Shown piece after piece: positions 29,027 through 38,263 of a stretch of DNA of 64,000 nt. This stretch comes from an uncultured Clostridium sp. (GTDB taxonomy: Bacteria > Bacillota > Clostridia > Clostridiales > Clostridiaceae): the NCBI GenBank assembly GCA_934746785.1, contig CAKVFO010000002.1, forward strand, positions 3,598 through 67,597. The letters are read 5' to 3'. The notes beneath the pieces were generated by a model that did not search any database, had not been told where the DNA came from, and worked only from the letters and a program-made list of their open reading frames with translations. The translations under genes were made by a program, and so were the position numbers. Within the stretch, counting starts at the first letter, position 1. Every line of letters starts with the position of its first letter.

Positions 29027-29836
29027 ATGGACTTACGTCAAAAAATTACAGAAGCAAAGAAGATAGTTGTTAAGGTAGGATCGTCAACTCTAACATATGA
29101 AAATGGGAATGTAAACCTAGGAAGAATAGAAAAATTAACAAGAGTAATATCTGATTTACAAAACTCAGGGAAACAAATTGTTTTAGTTTCATCAGGAGCG
29201 GTTGCCGTTGGAGTAAATAAATTAAAGTTAAAAAAGAAACCAGATACTATAAGAGAAAAGCAGGCAGTTGCATCTGTTGGGCAATGTGAACTTATGCATG
29301 TATATAGTAAGTTTTTTGGAGAATACAGTCATATAGTTGGTCAGGTATTATTAACAAGAGATGTGGTTGAAGATGACCATATAAGAGAAAATGTTATTAA
29401 TACATTTGAAACATTAATGGAAAATGGAATAATACCAATAGTAAATGAAAATGATACGGTATCAATTGATGAAATTGAGAATATAGTTAAGTTTGGTGAT
29501 AATGATAACTTATCAGCTATAGTTGCAAAGTTATGTAAAGCTGATTTATTGGTTATTTTATCAGATATAGATGGATTTTATGATGGTGATCCAAGAACAA
29601 ATAAATCTGCAAAAATGTTAAGTGTAGTTGAAGGAGTAACTAAAGAATTAGAAGAGTGTGCAGGCGGTGCAGGAAGCAGTGTAGGAACTGGTGGAATGAT
29701 AACTAAGCTTGAAGCAGCTAAATGTGTAGCAAAGGCTGGAATAGATATGGTTCTAACTAATGGAGAAAATCCTAAAGTTTTAGTTGATATATTAAATGGA
29801 GAAGATGTTGGAACTTTATTTATAGGTAAAAAATAA
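29027..29836 (+). CDS. proB: Glutamate 5-kinase
   Basis: First enzyme of proline synthesis: glutamate + ATP to glutamyl-5-phosphate. KIVVKVGSSTLTYENG at the N-terminus, VSSGAVAVG, and VNENDTVSIDEI...FGDNDNLSA are family motifs. 269 aa: the C-terminal PUA domain of the E. coli enzyme is absent, as in other short ProBs. In operon with proA, which starts 17 nt after the stop. Confidence 0.96.
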   Translation: MDLRQKITEAKKIVVKVGSSTLTYENGNVNLGRIEKLTRVISDLQNSGKQIVLVSSGAVAVGVNKLKLKKKPDTIREKQAVASVGQCELMHVYSKFFGEYSHIVGQVLLTRDVVEDDHIRENVINTFETLMENGIIPIVNENDTVSIDEIENIVKFGDNDNLSAIVAKLCKADLLVILSDIDGFYDGDPRTNKSAKMLSVVEGVTKELEECAGGAGSSVGTGGMITKLEAAKCVAKAGIDMVLTNGENPKVLVDILNGEDVGTLFIGKK

Positions 29837-29853
29837 TATTGGGGGCGAATGAT

Positions 29854-31098
29854 TTGAGCGAATTAATTAAAAAAGGGCAAAAGGCAAAAGCAGCATCTTA
29901 TGAATTGATGAATGCTGGAACAGTAAAGAAAAATGAAGCATTAGAATTAATGGCACAAAAGTTAATAGCTTATAAGGAAGAAATTATTAAAGAAAATAAG
30001 AAAGACCTTGAAAGAGCTATGGAAAAAGGTACATCAAAGGCAATGCTTGATAGACTTTCTTTGGATGAAGGAAGAATTGAAGGCATGGCAAACGGTCTTA
30101 GAAAGGTAGCAGCTTTAGATGATCCAGTTGGAGAAGTAACAGGAATGTGGAATAGACCAAATGGATTACAAATAGGTAAGCAGAGAGTTCCGCTTGGGGT
30201 TATTGGAATTATATATGAAGCTAGACCTAATGTAACTTCTGATGCAGCAGGACTTTGTTTAAAATCAGGTAATGTTGTTATTTTAAGAGGTGGAAGTGAA
30301 GCTATTAATTCTAATATAGCAGTTGTAAAAGCTTTAAGTGAAGGAATTAAAGAAGCAGGACTTCCAGCTGAATGTGTGCAGCTTGTTGAAGATACAAGTA
30401 GAGAAGTTGCATCTCAAATGATGAGATTAAATGATTATATTGATGTTCTTATTCCAAGAGGAGGAGCAGGACTTATTCAAGCAGTTGTTCAAAATTCAAC
30501 AGTTCCAGTAATAGAAACAGGAACAGGTAACTGTCACGTTTATGTTGATAGTGAAGCTGATTTAGAAATGGCTAAGAATATAGTTATAAATGCTAAAACA
30601 AGCAGACCAGCAGTATGTAATGCAGAAGAAAAATTATTAGTTAATGCAGCAGTTGCTGAGGAATTTATACCAGTTATAGTTAAAGCCTTAAGAGAAAAGA
30701 ATGTTGAAATCAGAGGCGATGAAAGAACTATGAAGATAGTTGCTGATATAAATGAAGCAACTGAAGAAGATTGGGGTAAAGAATATACTGATTACATAAT
30801 TAGTATAAAGATAGTTAATACTCTTGAAGAAGCTATCAACCATATTAATAAATATGGGACAGGTCATTCAGAAGCGATAGTTACAAAGAATTATAATAAT
30901 TCAAGAACTTTCTTACAAAAGGTAGATGCAGCAGCTGTTTATGTTAATGCATCTACTAGATTTACTGATGGAGAAGAGTTCGGATTTGGAGCAGAAATAG
31001 GAATAAGTACTCAAAAGCTACATGCAAGAGGACCTATGGGACTTAATGAACTTACTACTAATAAGTATATAATTTATGGTAATGGACAAATAAGATAA
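29854..31098 (+). CDS. proA: Gamma-glutamyl phosphate reductase
   Basis: Second step of proline synthesis, NADPH-dependent reduction to glutamate semialdehyde. IIYEARPNVTSDA, ILRGGSEAI, and the catalytic Cys in RPAVCNAEEKLLV are clear. 414 aa. The start is TTG at 29854 (protein begins MSELIKKGQ), after GGGGGCG at 29841-29847; an earlier in-frame TTG at 29839 overlaps that site. Downstream is the nested hairpin element, probably ending transcription. Confidence 0.95.
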   Translation: MSELIKKGQKAKAASYELMNAGTVKKNEALELMAQKLIAYKEEIIKENKKDLERAMEKGTSKAMLDRLSLDEGRIEGMANGLRKVAALDDPVGEVTGMWNRPNGLQIGKQRVPLGVIGIIYEARPNVTSDAAGLCLKSGNVVILRGGSEAINSNIAVVKALSEGIKEAGLPAECVQLVEDTSREVASQMMRLNDYIDVLIPRGGAGLIQAVVQNSTVPVIETGTGNCHVYVDSEADLEMAKNIVINAKTSRPAVCNAEEKLLVNAAVAEEFIPVIVKALREKNVEIRGDERTMKIVADINEATEEDWGKEYTDYIISIKIVNTLEEAINHINKYGTGHSEAIVTKNYNNSRTFLQKVDAAAVYVNASTRFTDGEEFGFGAEIGISTQKLHARGPMGLNELTTNKYIIYGNGQIR

Positions 31099-31101
31099 AT
31101 A

Positions 31102-31291
31102 AAAAATGGGTTATATCAAAAGGAGATATTTTATCCAAGAGATGTTCTGATACAAAAAAGATAAAATGAAGAGGCTTATAGCAAAGTTTTTAACCTGCGC
31201 AAGGCAGATCAGTGGGTTAAAAATTTTCTATAAGCCTCTTTAAATTTTACTAGAACATATTGGGGGGAATACTTTTGATATAACCCTTTTT
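31102..31291. repeat. Three-tier nested palindromic element between proA and the flagellin gene
   Basis: Outer perfect 15-bp stem 31108-31122 with 31272-31286; middle stem ATGTTCT 31142-31148 with AGAACAT 31252-31258 plus CCAA/TTGG and TATT/AATA helices; inner perfect 13-bp stem 31169-31181 with 31228-31240, continued by TTTTTAACC (31187-31195) with GGTTAAAAA (31215-31223); apical loop 31196-31214 contains TGCGC. T runs follow the inner and outer stems, so it may terminate proBA. The remaining 120 bp to the flagellin gene holds only the promoter and leader. Confidence 0.8.
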
Positions 31292-31333
31292 CAAAAATAT
31301 AGTGTAATAAAAATTCATAAAACCAATAATATG

Positions 31334-31360
31334 TAAATAAATTTTGAGGAAGAACGATAA
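31334..31360 (+). promoter_or_regulatory. SigD (sigma-28)-like flagellar promoter
   Basis: TAAA (31334-31337), 15-nt spacer, AACGATAA (31353-31360); consensus of flagellar sigma factors is TAAA-N15-GCCGATAT, and the CGATA core and spacing agree. The flagellin ATG is 50 nt downstream. Confidence 0.6.
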
Positions 31361-31409
31361 ATAAATAGTAGTATTATTTTAACAGTTAAGTTATTTAAAG
31401 GGGGCAAAA

Positions 31410-34400
31410 ATGAGAGTAGGACATAATTTATCAGCACTTAATACAACAAGATTATTGAATGCTAATACTAGAAAACAATCAGCTATAGCTGAAAAGTTAT
31501 CTTCAGGATTTAGAATCAATAGGGCTGGAGATAATGCAGCAGGACTTAGTATAAGTGAAAAGATGAGGGCGCAGATAAGGGGATTAAATCAATCATCTAG
31601 AAATGCACAAGATGGAATATCTTTAATAGAAACAGCAGATGGAGCTTTAGATGAAATTCATAATATAGTACAGAGAATGAGAGAACTTTCGGTTCAAGCT
31701 GCTAATGGGACAAGTACTGAAGAAGATAAGAAAATGATTCAGACAGAAATTGATGAATTAACTAAAGAGGTAAATCGTATATCAAATGATACTGAATTCA
31801 ATGATATAAAACTTTTAAATGGGAATTTAGCAGAGGATGTAAGTAGCTATATTTCATTGAATGAACTACTAGAAAGTAAATCTAATGGACTTAATATTGT
31901 ATATACAGATAATGAGTATAGAACTGAACAGTCAGCAGTTGGAGCAGCTACTAATGGAAATGTTAAATATGATAACTTGAAGGAAATATTGAAAAAAGAA
32001 ATAGTTCCTCAAGCTATAAGTAAAATAATAAGAACTTTTTCACCAGCTTTTGATTATTTATCATCATCGACAGTAGGTATAGGATTAAAGTTAGAAGAGA
32101 GTAATAGTAGAGCATTAGCTTCAGTAAGTTCGCGCAGAAGATGGGGAGGAGATATGTACTTTACTAATTACACATTAACAGTAAATACTAAAAATTTATT
32201 AGATTCTTCAGGTAATATTACAGCTAGCAAGAGGAAAGAATTAGAGGCTATTGTTGCCCATGAGTTCGTACATGGAGTTATGGATGAAGCATTAACTTGT
32301 GGGATGGCTGGTGTAGCAAATGAAGTTCAGAATAATAATAACAAGTTTCCATTATGGTTTGTAGAAGGAATGGCACAAACAGCATCAGGAGGATATGCAA
32401 ATTTTAATGATTTTGTTAATTATGGTTTGGGAATAAGTTCTGATACATCTGTAGAAGATATTTCGAGAATTGTAAGGGGTCAATATAGATTGAGTAATTC
32501 AGAAAGTGATGGTACAGGACGTTCATCATATGGTGTTGGATATTTAGCTTGTATGTATTTAGGATATTTGGCTAATGGAGCTTCTGATATATCAGAACAG
32601 AGTATTCGTACTGGACTTAGTAATATATTAAAAGAGATGGTTGGAGGAAAGGATTTAAGTACAGTTATAAAAGAAAAAACTAATAATGGATATACTAGTT
32701 TAAGCGATTTTCAAAATAAATTTGGAGATACTCATTCCTGTAGTTTCATTAAAGAATTAACTATAAGAGTTGGAGAAGGAAATGGTAGTTTAGTTGCTGG
32801 AAATTATAATACAGATGATATACTGCCAGATGAAGAAATTCCAATGACTCTATTTGATTTAAATACAAATAATGAGACAGTTAAAAATTTATATCCTAGC
32901 GATGTTAAGATGCTTTCTGGAGGTGGGGCATCTATCAGTGGCCCTGAACCAATAGCAGGTTATAAAGATAGTGTGGGAGGTTCTCAAAGTGGAGGTACAG
33001 TAGACCCACCACCAACTTCAGGCTCAGGAGATGTAAATCCACCAATAGTAGATCCGCCAGTACAGCCAGGTAGTAGAATTGACTTATCTAATATTGGTTC
33101 AATAGATGGTATTGATTATAATAGTTCAAGTAATACATTAACAGTAACAAAGAATGGAGATTATACTTTATCTGGTGTAAATAGTACTGGAACTAAGGTA
33201 GTAGTTAGGAATGGTGTTCAAGCTAATATTACTTTAGATAATGCCAAAATTAATACAAGTTCTGGAGAAGGCATTAAATTAGAGAGAAATTCTAATGTTA
33301 CATTAAAGGTTACAGGAGATAATACAATTACTGCAACAGAAGCAGGAAAAGCTGCTATAGGTGTAACAGAGGGTGCGACTTTAAATATTGAAGGAGACGG
33401 AAAGTTAACTGCAAAAGGCGCAAAGTTAGCTGCTTCAATAGGTGGTGGATTAGATGAATCAGCAGGAACTATTAATATAAAAAGTGGACAAGTAATTGCA
33501 GAATCTAATGAAAATGGTGGCGCTGGAATTGGCGGCGGTATGCGTGGTGCAGGAGGAAACATTAATATAACTGGTGGTACTATAACTGCAACAGGTGGAA
33601 TTGGCGCTGCTGGAATTGGTGGTGGATTAGCTGGTGCAAGCGGAAATATTAAAATTGATGGTGAATCAGCAGTAGTAAATGCTAAAGGTGGTAGTGGTGC
33701 TGCGGAGAATATTGGTGCAGGTTCAGGAGCAAGTTCTAGCAATGTAGATATAAGTAAAGGTATTGTATCTGATGGAGTTAACTGGAGTGCGCATGGAAGT
33801 GTAGTAATAAAAACTACCATAAGAGTATCAGGTACATTTACTAGTCAAAGTGGAAGTACTATAACAATAGCTGATGGAGGAAATATAGGAGGAACTGGTT
33901 CTATAAATGTAGAAAGTGGCTCAACTATAAAAGTAGAAAGTGGAGGAGTTATAGATGCTGCTTCAACTATAAATAATAGAGGTAATATAGATAATAGAGG
34001 AAAAATAACAACTCCATGTAATTCTGATTCACAGCATAGAATAAAAAATTATATAAATAAAATATTTAATGATTTAGAAAGTCAACTTAGAATAAATATA
34101 GGTCAGACATTACAAGAAGTTTTAACAACTCCTACAATTCAAGTATTGAGTAATGGTGAGCGTAAGCAGTTAACTAGTAGTGAAGTGGAAATATTTGATT
34201 CAAATAATAGACGCATAAGTAATTTATCAGATGTTACTGTAAATAGAGGAGATAGATTCACATATAAAGTAAGTTTCAACTTAGATAAAAGTAGTAATGA
34301 GTACTTTGATGAAGATGGAGTAGTTGATAGCAGGTTACTACAACATAATTATAAGACAGTTTCACAAGGATATGACTATAGTAATCTATTAGATACAGTT

Positions 34401-34883
34401 ATAAGTAATGGAGGAAAAACAATTACTTATACTTATGCATTAAAAGCTAATGATTCAGAAAGTAGTTCAAGTGGAACAGTAGAGAAGGGAAATCTTAATT
34501 TACAGATTGGAGCAAACTTTAATCAATTACTTGGAATTAATATAGAGGGAATGAGCACAAGTGACTTAGGTTTAGATACTATATCAGTAGCTACAGCAGA
34601 AAATGCAAGTAAAGCTATTGATTCTTGTGATGAGGCTATAAAGAAAGTATCAACTACAAGGTCTAAATTAGGAGCATATCAAAATCGTTTAGAGCATACT
34701 ATTGCTAATTTAGATAATAGTGAAGAAAACTTACAACAATCAGAAAGTAGAATAAGAGATTTAGATATGGCTAAGGGTATGGCTGAATATTCTAAGTATC
34801 AAATTTTAACTCAAGTTGACCAAGCTATTTTAAGTCAAGCTAATCAAATGGCGAATAGTGTTCTAAATTTATTAAGAGCTTAA
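31410..34883 (+). CDS. Flagellin with inserted zinc-metalloprotease domain (flagellinolysin-like) and glycine-rich beta-repeat domain
   Basis: 1157 aa, three to four times a usual flagellin. Residues 1-~142 are a standard D0/D1 flagellin N-terminus (RVGHNLSALNTTRLL, SSGFRINRAGDNAAGLSIS) and ~1028-1157 the matching C-terminus ending NQMANSVLNLLRA. Between them: a gluzincin-like domain with HEFVH (H284, E285, H288) and a downstream WFVEGMA (E319) as probable third zinc ligand; a Pro-rich linker about 527-552 (DPPPTSGSGDVNPPIVDPP); then a beta-strand repeat region about 555-860 with repeated IGGG...G.INI..G units. Known flagellinolysins carry a protease domain in the variable region; the extra repeat domain is unusual. 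AAAGGGGG precedes ATG. No other flagellar gene is adjacent. Confidence 0.88.
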   Translation: MRVGHNLSALNTTRLLNANTRKQSAIAEKLSSGFRINRAGDNAAGLSISEKMRAQIRGLNQSSRNAQDGISLIETADGALDEIHNIVQRMRELSVQAANGTSTEEDKKMIQTEIDELTKEVNRISNDTEFNDIKLLNGNLAEDVSSYISLNELLESKSNGLNIVYTDNEYRTEQSAVGAATNGNVKYDNLKEILKKEIVPQAISKIIRTFSPAFDYLSSSTVGIGLKLEESNSRALASVSSRRRWGGDMYFTNYTLTVNTKNLLDSSGNITASKRKELEAIVAHEFVHGVMDEALTCGMAGVANEVQNNNNKFPLWFVEGMAQTASGGYANFNDFVNYGLGISSDTSVEDISRIVRGQYRLSNSESDGTGRSSYGVGYLACMYLGYLANGASDISEQSIRTGLSNILKEMVGGKDLSTVIKEKTNNGYTSLSDFQNKFGDTHSCSFIKELTIRVGEGNGSLVAGNYNTDDILPDEEIPMTLFDLNTNNETVKNLYPSDVKMLSGGGASISGPEPIAGYKDSVGGSQSGGTVDPPPTSGSGDVNPPIVDPPVQPGSRIDLSNIGSIDGIDYNSSSNTLTVTKNGDYTLSGVNSTGTKVVVRNGVQANITLDNAKINTSSGEGIKLERNSNVTLKVTGDNTITATEAGKAAIGVTEGATLNIEGDGKLTAKGAKLAASIGGGLDESAGTINIKSGQVIAESNENGGAGIGGGMRGAGGNINITGGTITATGGIGAAGIGGGLAGASGNIKIDGESAVVNAKGGSGAAENIGAGSGASSSNVDISKGIVSDGVNWSAHGSVVIKTTIRVSGTFTSQSGSTITIADGGNIGGTGSINVESGSTIKVESGGVIDAASTINNRGNIDNRGKITTPCNSDSQHRIKNYINKIFNDLESQLRINIGQTLQEVLTTPTIQVLSNGERKQLTSSEVEIFDSNNRRISNLSDVTVNRGDRFTYKVSFNLDKSSNEYFDEDGVVDSRLLQHNYKTVSQGYDYSNLLDTVISNGGKTITYTYALKANDSESSSSGTVEKGNLNLQIGANFNQLLGINIEGMSTSDLGLDTISVATAENASKAIDSCDEAIKKVSTTRSKLGAYQNRLEHTIANLDNSEENLQQSESRIRDLDMAKGMAEYSKYQILTQVDQAILSQANQMANSVLNLLRA

Positions 34884-34896
34884 TTTGTTGAAAATT

Positions 34897-34937
34897 AAGG
34901 GAGATAGGATTTAAAGGTTCTATCTTCCTTATTTTTA
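34897..34937 (+). terminator. Terminator of the flagellin gene
   Basis: 11-bp stem AAGGGAGATAG / CTATCTTCCTT with one G-U pair, then ATTTTTAT. Confidence 0.8.
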
Positions 34938-35032
34938 TACACAATAATAACAATAGTTACATATAAATAGTATTAACTAAGGTTCTGAGTCAAAAGAAAA
35001 TCAAAAATAAGAGAAACGAGGGAAGAAGAGAA

Positions 35033-35263
35033 ATGAAACTTAAGGAGGCTGAGATATCTTCAATAGTAAAAGTGGTAAGCATAGATGCTAAAGGAGAATT
35101 AAGAAGGCGTTTTTTCGATTTAGGAATAATAGAGGGTACTGTAATAGAAGTTTTGTATAGGAGTCCTTTTGGTGATCCAACAGCATATTTAATACGAGGT
35201 GCTGTTATTGCGATGAGGAAAGAAGAGAGTGAAATGATTAATGTAGCAATTTTAGATTGTTAG
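35033..35263 (+). CDS. feoA: FeoA, ferrous iron transport accessory protein
   Basis: 76-aa SH3-like cytosolic protein that assists FeoB. Motifs: GELRRRFFDLGIIEGTVIEVLYRSPFGDP and YLIRGAVIAMRKEE. Nine nt upstream of feoB, whose GGAGG is at the end of feoA. No clear Fur box was found upstream. Confidence 0.95.
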   Translation: MKLKEAEISSIVKVVSIDAKGELRRRFFDLGIIEGTVIEVLYRSPFGDPTAYLIRGAVIAMRKEESEMINVAILDC

Positions 35264-35272
35264 GAGGAATCA

Positions 35273-37381
35273 ATGGGACTAACTAAGAATTCTACAGGAT
35301 TAAAGCTTGTATCATCAGAAAAGGTAGAAGAGAAAAAATATGCTGATTATGAAATTGGTTTGGCAGGCAATCCGAATGTAGGTAAAAGTACAGTATTTAA
35401 TGCTCTTACTGGAATGAATCAGCATACAGGAAATTGGCCAGGAAAGACAGTAGCAAATGCTGAAGGACATTATCAATATAAAGATAAGACTATAAAGATT
35501 GTAGATCTTCCAGGAACATATTCTTTATTATCAAATTCAGAAGAAGAAGAAATTGCTAGGAATTATATATGCTTTAATGAGCCTGACTTAATTGTAGTAG
35601 TAGCTGATGCAACATCTTTAGAAAGAAATTTGAACTTATTTTTTCAAATATCAGAGATAACAGATAAGATTATATTATGTATAAATTTAATTGATGAAGC
35701 TGAAAAGAAAGATATAAGTATAAATAAAGATGTTTTAGAGAGGGAGATTAATGACTGCATAGTATTAACAGCAGCTAGAGAAGAGAGAGGGATAGATGAA
35801 TTAAAAGAAAAGATTTATTCAGTATTACAAAGTAGAAGGAAAAGTATTAAAGCTAGAGTTGAATATGATAGCGAGGTTGAAAGTAGAATAAAGTTAGTTG
35901 AGAGCGTTATTGATGAAGAAATAGTAGTTGATAAAAGTAGATTAAGATGGATGGCATTAAGATTTTTAGAGGGTAATAGCAGTATAGAAGCAAGTATTAG
36001 CAGTTATTATGATATAGATGAAGAATGTTTAAATAGAATTCATAAAATAAGAGAAGAAAAAGATGTCAGTGATTCTATAATAAAAGCTTTAGTCGATAAG
36101 GCTGAGAATATTGCAGCTAAAGGTGTCGAATACAAAAAAGGATATGATAAAGCTAATAGAAAAATAGATAAGATACTTGTTTCAAAAATTACAGGAATTC
36201 CAATCATGATATTAATGTTACTTATAATTTTATGGATTACAATAACTTTAGCTAATTATCCATCTCAATTATTATCAAGCTTTTTTGGATGGCTTGAAAT
36301 TTGGATTAGAAAAGCAGCTATTGCAATATCTCCTCCTAAAGTTGTTTCAGGAATATTAATAGATGGAATATATACTACAGTTACATGGATAGTTTCTGTT
36401 ATGTTACCTCCTATGGCTATATTCTTCCCACTCTTTACACTGCTTGAAGACTTAGGTTATCTGCCAAGAATAGCTTTTAATTTAGACAAAGGATTTAAGA
36501 AATGCTGTTCTTGTGGTAAACAAGCCTTGACTATGTGTATGGGATTAGGGTGTAATGCAGCAGGAGTTGTTGGATGTAGAATTATAAATTCTCCAAGAGA
36601 ACGTCTTATAGCCATATTAACTAATAATTTTATGCCATGTAATGGCCGTTTTCCAACTTTAATAACTATTTCATCTATTTTTATTGGAGGAGGAATATTA
36701 GGTGTTAATAGTGGAAATTTATTTTCAGCATTAGCAGTAACATTTGTAATTATTTTTGGAGTATTTATTACTTTAATTGTTTCCATGATATTATCTAAGA
36801 CTGTTTTGAAAGGAATGCCATCAAGTTTTATATTAGAATTACCCCCTTATAGAAAACCTCAAATTTTAAAGGTTATAGTAAGATCTATATTAGATAGAAC
36901 TTTATATGTTTTAGGAAGAGCAGTAGCTGTTGCTATCCCAGCGGGGGCAGTTATATGGATTTTTGCTAATATTTCAATAGGGGATGGGACGTTATTAAGT
37001 TTATGTGCAGACTTCTTAAATCCTTTTGCAACTGTTATAGGATTAGATGGGTATATATTAATGGCTTTTATTTTGGGACTACCAGCTAATGAAATTGTAA
37101 TACCAATTATTATAATGAGCTATCTAAGAACTTCTACTATGATGGAAATGGACAGTCTTTTAGAATTAAAGAGTTTGTTAGTAGCTAATGGATGGACCAC
37201 TCTTACAGCTATTAATATGATGATTTTATGTTTGCTACATTATCCATGCGCAACAACTCTTTTAACAATAAAGAAGGAAACTAATAGCATTAAATGGACA
37301 GCATTAGCTTTTGCTATTCCAACAGTGGCAGGAATAGTTGTATGTTTCTTAGTAACACAAGTATGGAGACTTTTTGCATAA
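35273..37381 (+). CDS. feoB: FeoB, ferrous iron transporter
   Basis: 702 aa. N-terminal GTPase: G1 GNPNVGKSTVFN, switch HTGNWPGKTV, G3 DLPGTYSL, G4-like NLID. A helical spacer leads to about ten membrane helices with two gate regions (LPRIAFNLDKGFKKCCSCGKQ...GLGCNAAGVVGCR and LGLPANEIVIPI). Imports Fe2+ across the membrane. The cysteine-rich loop CCSCG...CMGLGC is conserved in this family. Translated with feoA; no feoC. Confidence 0.96.
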   Translation: MGLTKNSTGLKLVSSEKVEEKKYADYEIGLAGNPNVGKSTVFNALTGMNQHTGNWPGKTVANAEGHYQYKDKTIKIVDLPGTYSLLSNSEEEEIARNYICFNEPDLIVVVADATSLERNLNLFFQISEITDKIILCINLIDEAEKKDISINKDVLEREINDCIVLTAAREERGIDELKEKIYSVLQSRRKSIKARVEYDSEVESRIKLVESVIDEEIVVDKSRLRWMALRFLEGNSSIEASISSYYDIDEECLNRIHKIREEKDVSDSIIKALVDKAENIAAKGVEYKKGYDKANRKIDKILVSKITGIPIMILMLLIILWITITLANYPSQLLSSFFGWLEIWIRKAAIAISPPKVVSGILIDGIYTTVTWIVSVMLPPMAIFFPLFTLLEDLGYLPRIAFNLDKGFKKCCSCGKQALTMCMGLGCNAAGVVGCRIINSPRERLIAILTNNFMPCNGRFPTLITISSIFIGGGILGVNSGNLFSALAVTFVIIFGVFITLIVSMILSKTVLKGMPSSFILELPPYRKPQILKVIVRSILDRTLYVLGRAVAVAIPAGAVIWIFANISIGDGTLLSLCADFLNPFATVIGLDGYILMAFILGLPANEIVIPIIIMSYLRTSTMMEMDSLLELKSLLVANGWTTLTAINMMILCLLHYPCATTLLTIKKETNSIKWTALAFAIPTVAGIVVCFLVTQVWRLFA

Positions 37382-37397
37382 ATGAAAAGTATAGAAT

Positions 37398-37437
37398 TAT
37401 CACGCTTGGCTCAATATTTACATAGTCAGGCGTGATA
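37398..37437. other. Inverted repeat downstream of feoB
   Basis: TATCACGC (37398-37405) and GCGTGATA (37430-37437) are complementary with a 24-nt loop. There is no good T run, so it may be a weak terminator or an operator for the SDR gene that starts 32 bp later. Confidence 0.4.
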
Positions 37438-37468
37438 TAATTTAAGAAAAAAGCTAAGGGGTAGGTTA

Positions 37469-38248
37469 ATGAATAATTTAGATAGATATACTTTAATAAC
37501 AGGAGGAACTGAAGGAATAGGTTTAGAGATAGCAAAACTTTTTGCTGAGGATAAACATAATTTAATTATCGCGGCTAGAAATGAAGAAAAGTTGAAAGCT
37601 GTTAAGGAAAGTCTAGAAAATCAGTACAAAATTAATGTGGAAACTATAGCTGTTGACCTTTCAGTGGATAAGTCTTGTGAAAAAATATATAAATTTGTGG
37701 ATGAAAAAAATTTCACTGTGGATAATTTAATAAATAATGCTGGAATAGGATGCTTTGGTTATTTTAATGAGCTTGATTCTGGTGAACAACAAAAGCTTAT
37801 AAAACTTAATGTACTAGCACTAACTGATATAACTCATTATTTTCTTAATAAAATGATTGAAAATGGTGAAGGTGGAATATTAAATGTTGCTTCTACGGCT
37901 GCTTTTTCAGCAGGTCCTAAGATGAGTACTTATTATGCTTCAAAGGCTTTTGTGCTGTCATTAACAGAAGCTCTGCATGAAGAAGCAAAAGTACATGGAA
38001 TAAAGGTGAGCTGTTTATGTCCAGGTGCTGTGAAGACTGGGTTTCAAAAGAAGTCTAATATAGTGAAAAATGAAAAAGCAGCTTCTCTTCTTATGAATCC
38101 AGAAGATGTTGCAAAAGCAGCTTATAAGGGATATAAAAAGGGAGATGCTATAATAATACCAGGAGCTAAAAATAAGTTCTTAGTATGGGCTAATAAGTTT
38201 ATACCAAGAGCCTTAGCAAGAAAGATAGTTTTATCAGCTAATAAATAA
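37469..38248 (+). CDS. Short-chain dehydrogenase/reductase (DltE-like)
   Basis: 259 aa classical SDR: cofactor loop TGGTEGIG near the N-terminus, AARNEEKL (suggesting NADPH preference), NNAG, Ser in NVASTAAF, catalytic YASKA. C-terminal PEDVAKAAYKGYKKGDAIIIPGAKNK is typical of the DltE/YqjQ group. Substrate unknown. AAGGGG before ATG. The next gene begins 15 nt after its stop, so an operon with the HAD phosphatase. Confidence 0.88.
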   Translation: MNNLDRYTLITGGTEGIGLEIAKLFAEDKHNLIIAARNEEKLKAVKESLENQYKINVETIAVDLSVDKSCEKIYKFVDEKNFTVDNLINNAGIGCFGYFNELDSGEQQKLIKLNVLALTDITHYFLNKMIENGEGGILNVASTAAFSAGPKMSTYYASKAFVLSLTEALHEEAKVHGIKVSCLCPGAVKTGFQKKSNIVKNEKAASLLMNPEDVAKAAYKGYKKGDAIIIPGAKNKFLVWANKFIPRALARKIVLSANK

Positions 38249-38263
38249 ATGGGGGAGATTACA

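Noticed and set aside
33218..33820. A 200-codon minus-strand frame inside the flagellin gene
   Set aside because: Pro/Ala-rich antisense of the Gly-rich repeats; no ribosome site and a strong real gene on the other strand.
35000..35033. A Fur box before feoA
   Set aside because: No recognisable palindromic GATAAT-type site was found in the 150 bp upstream.
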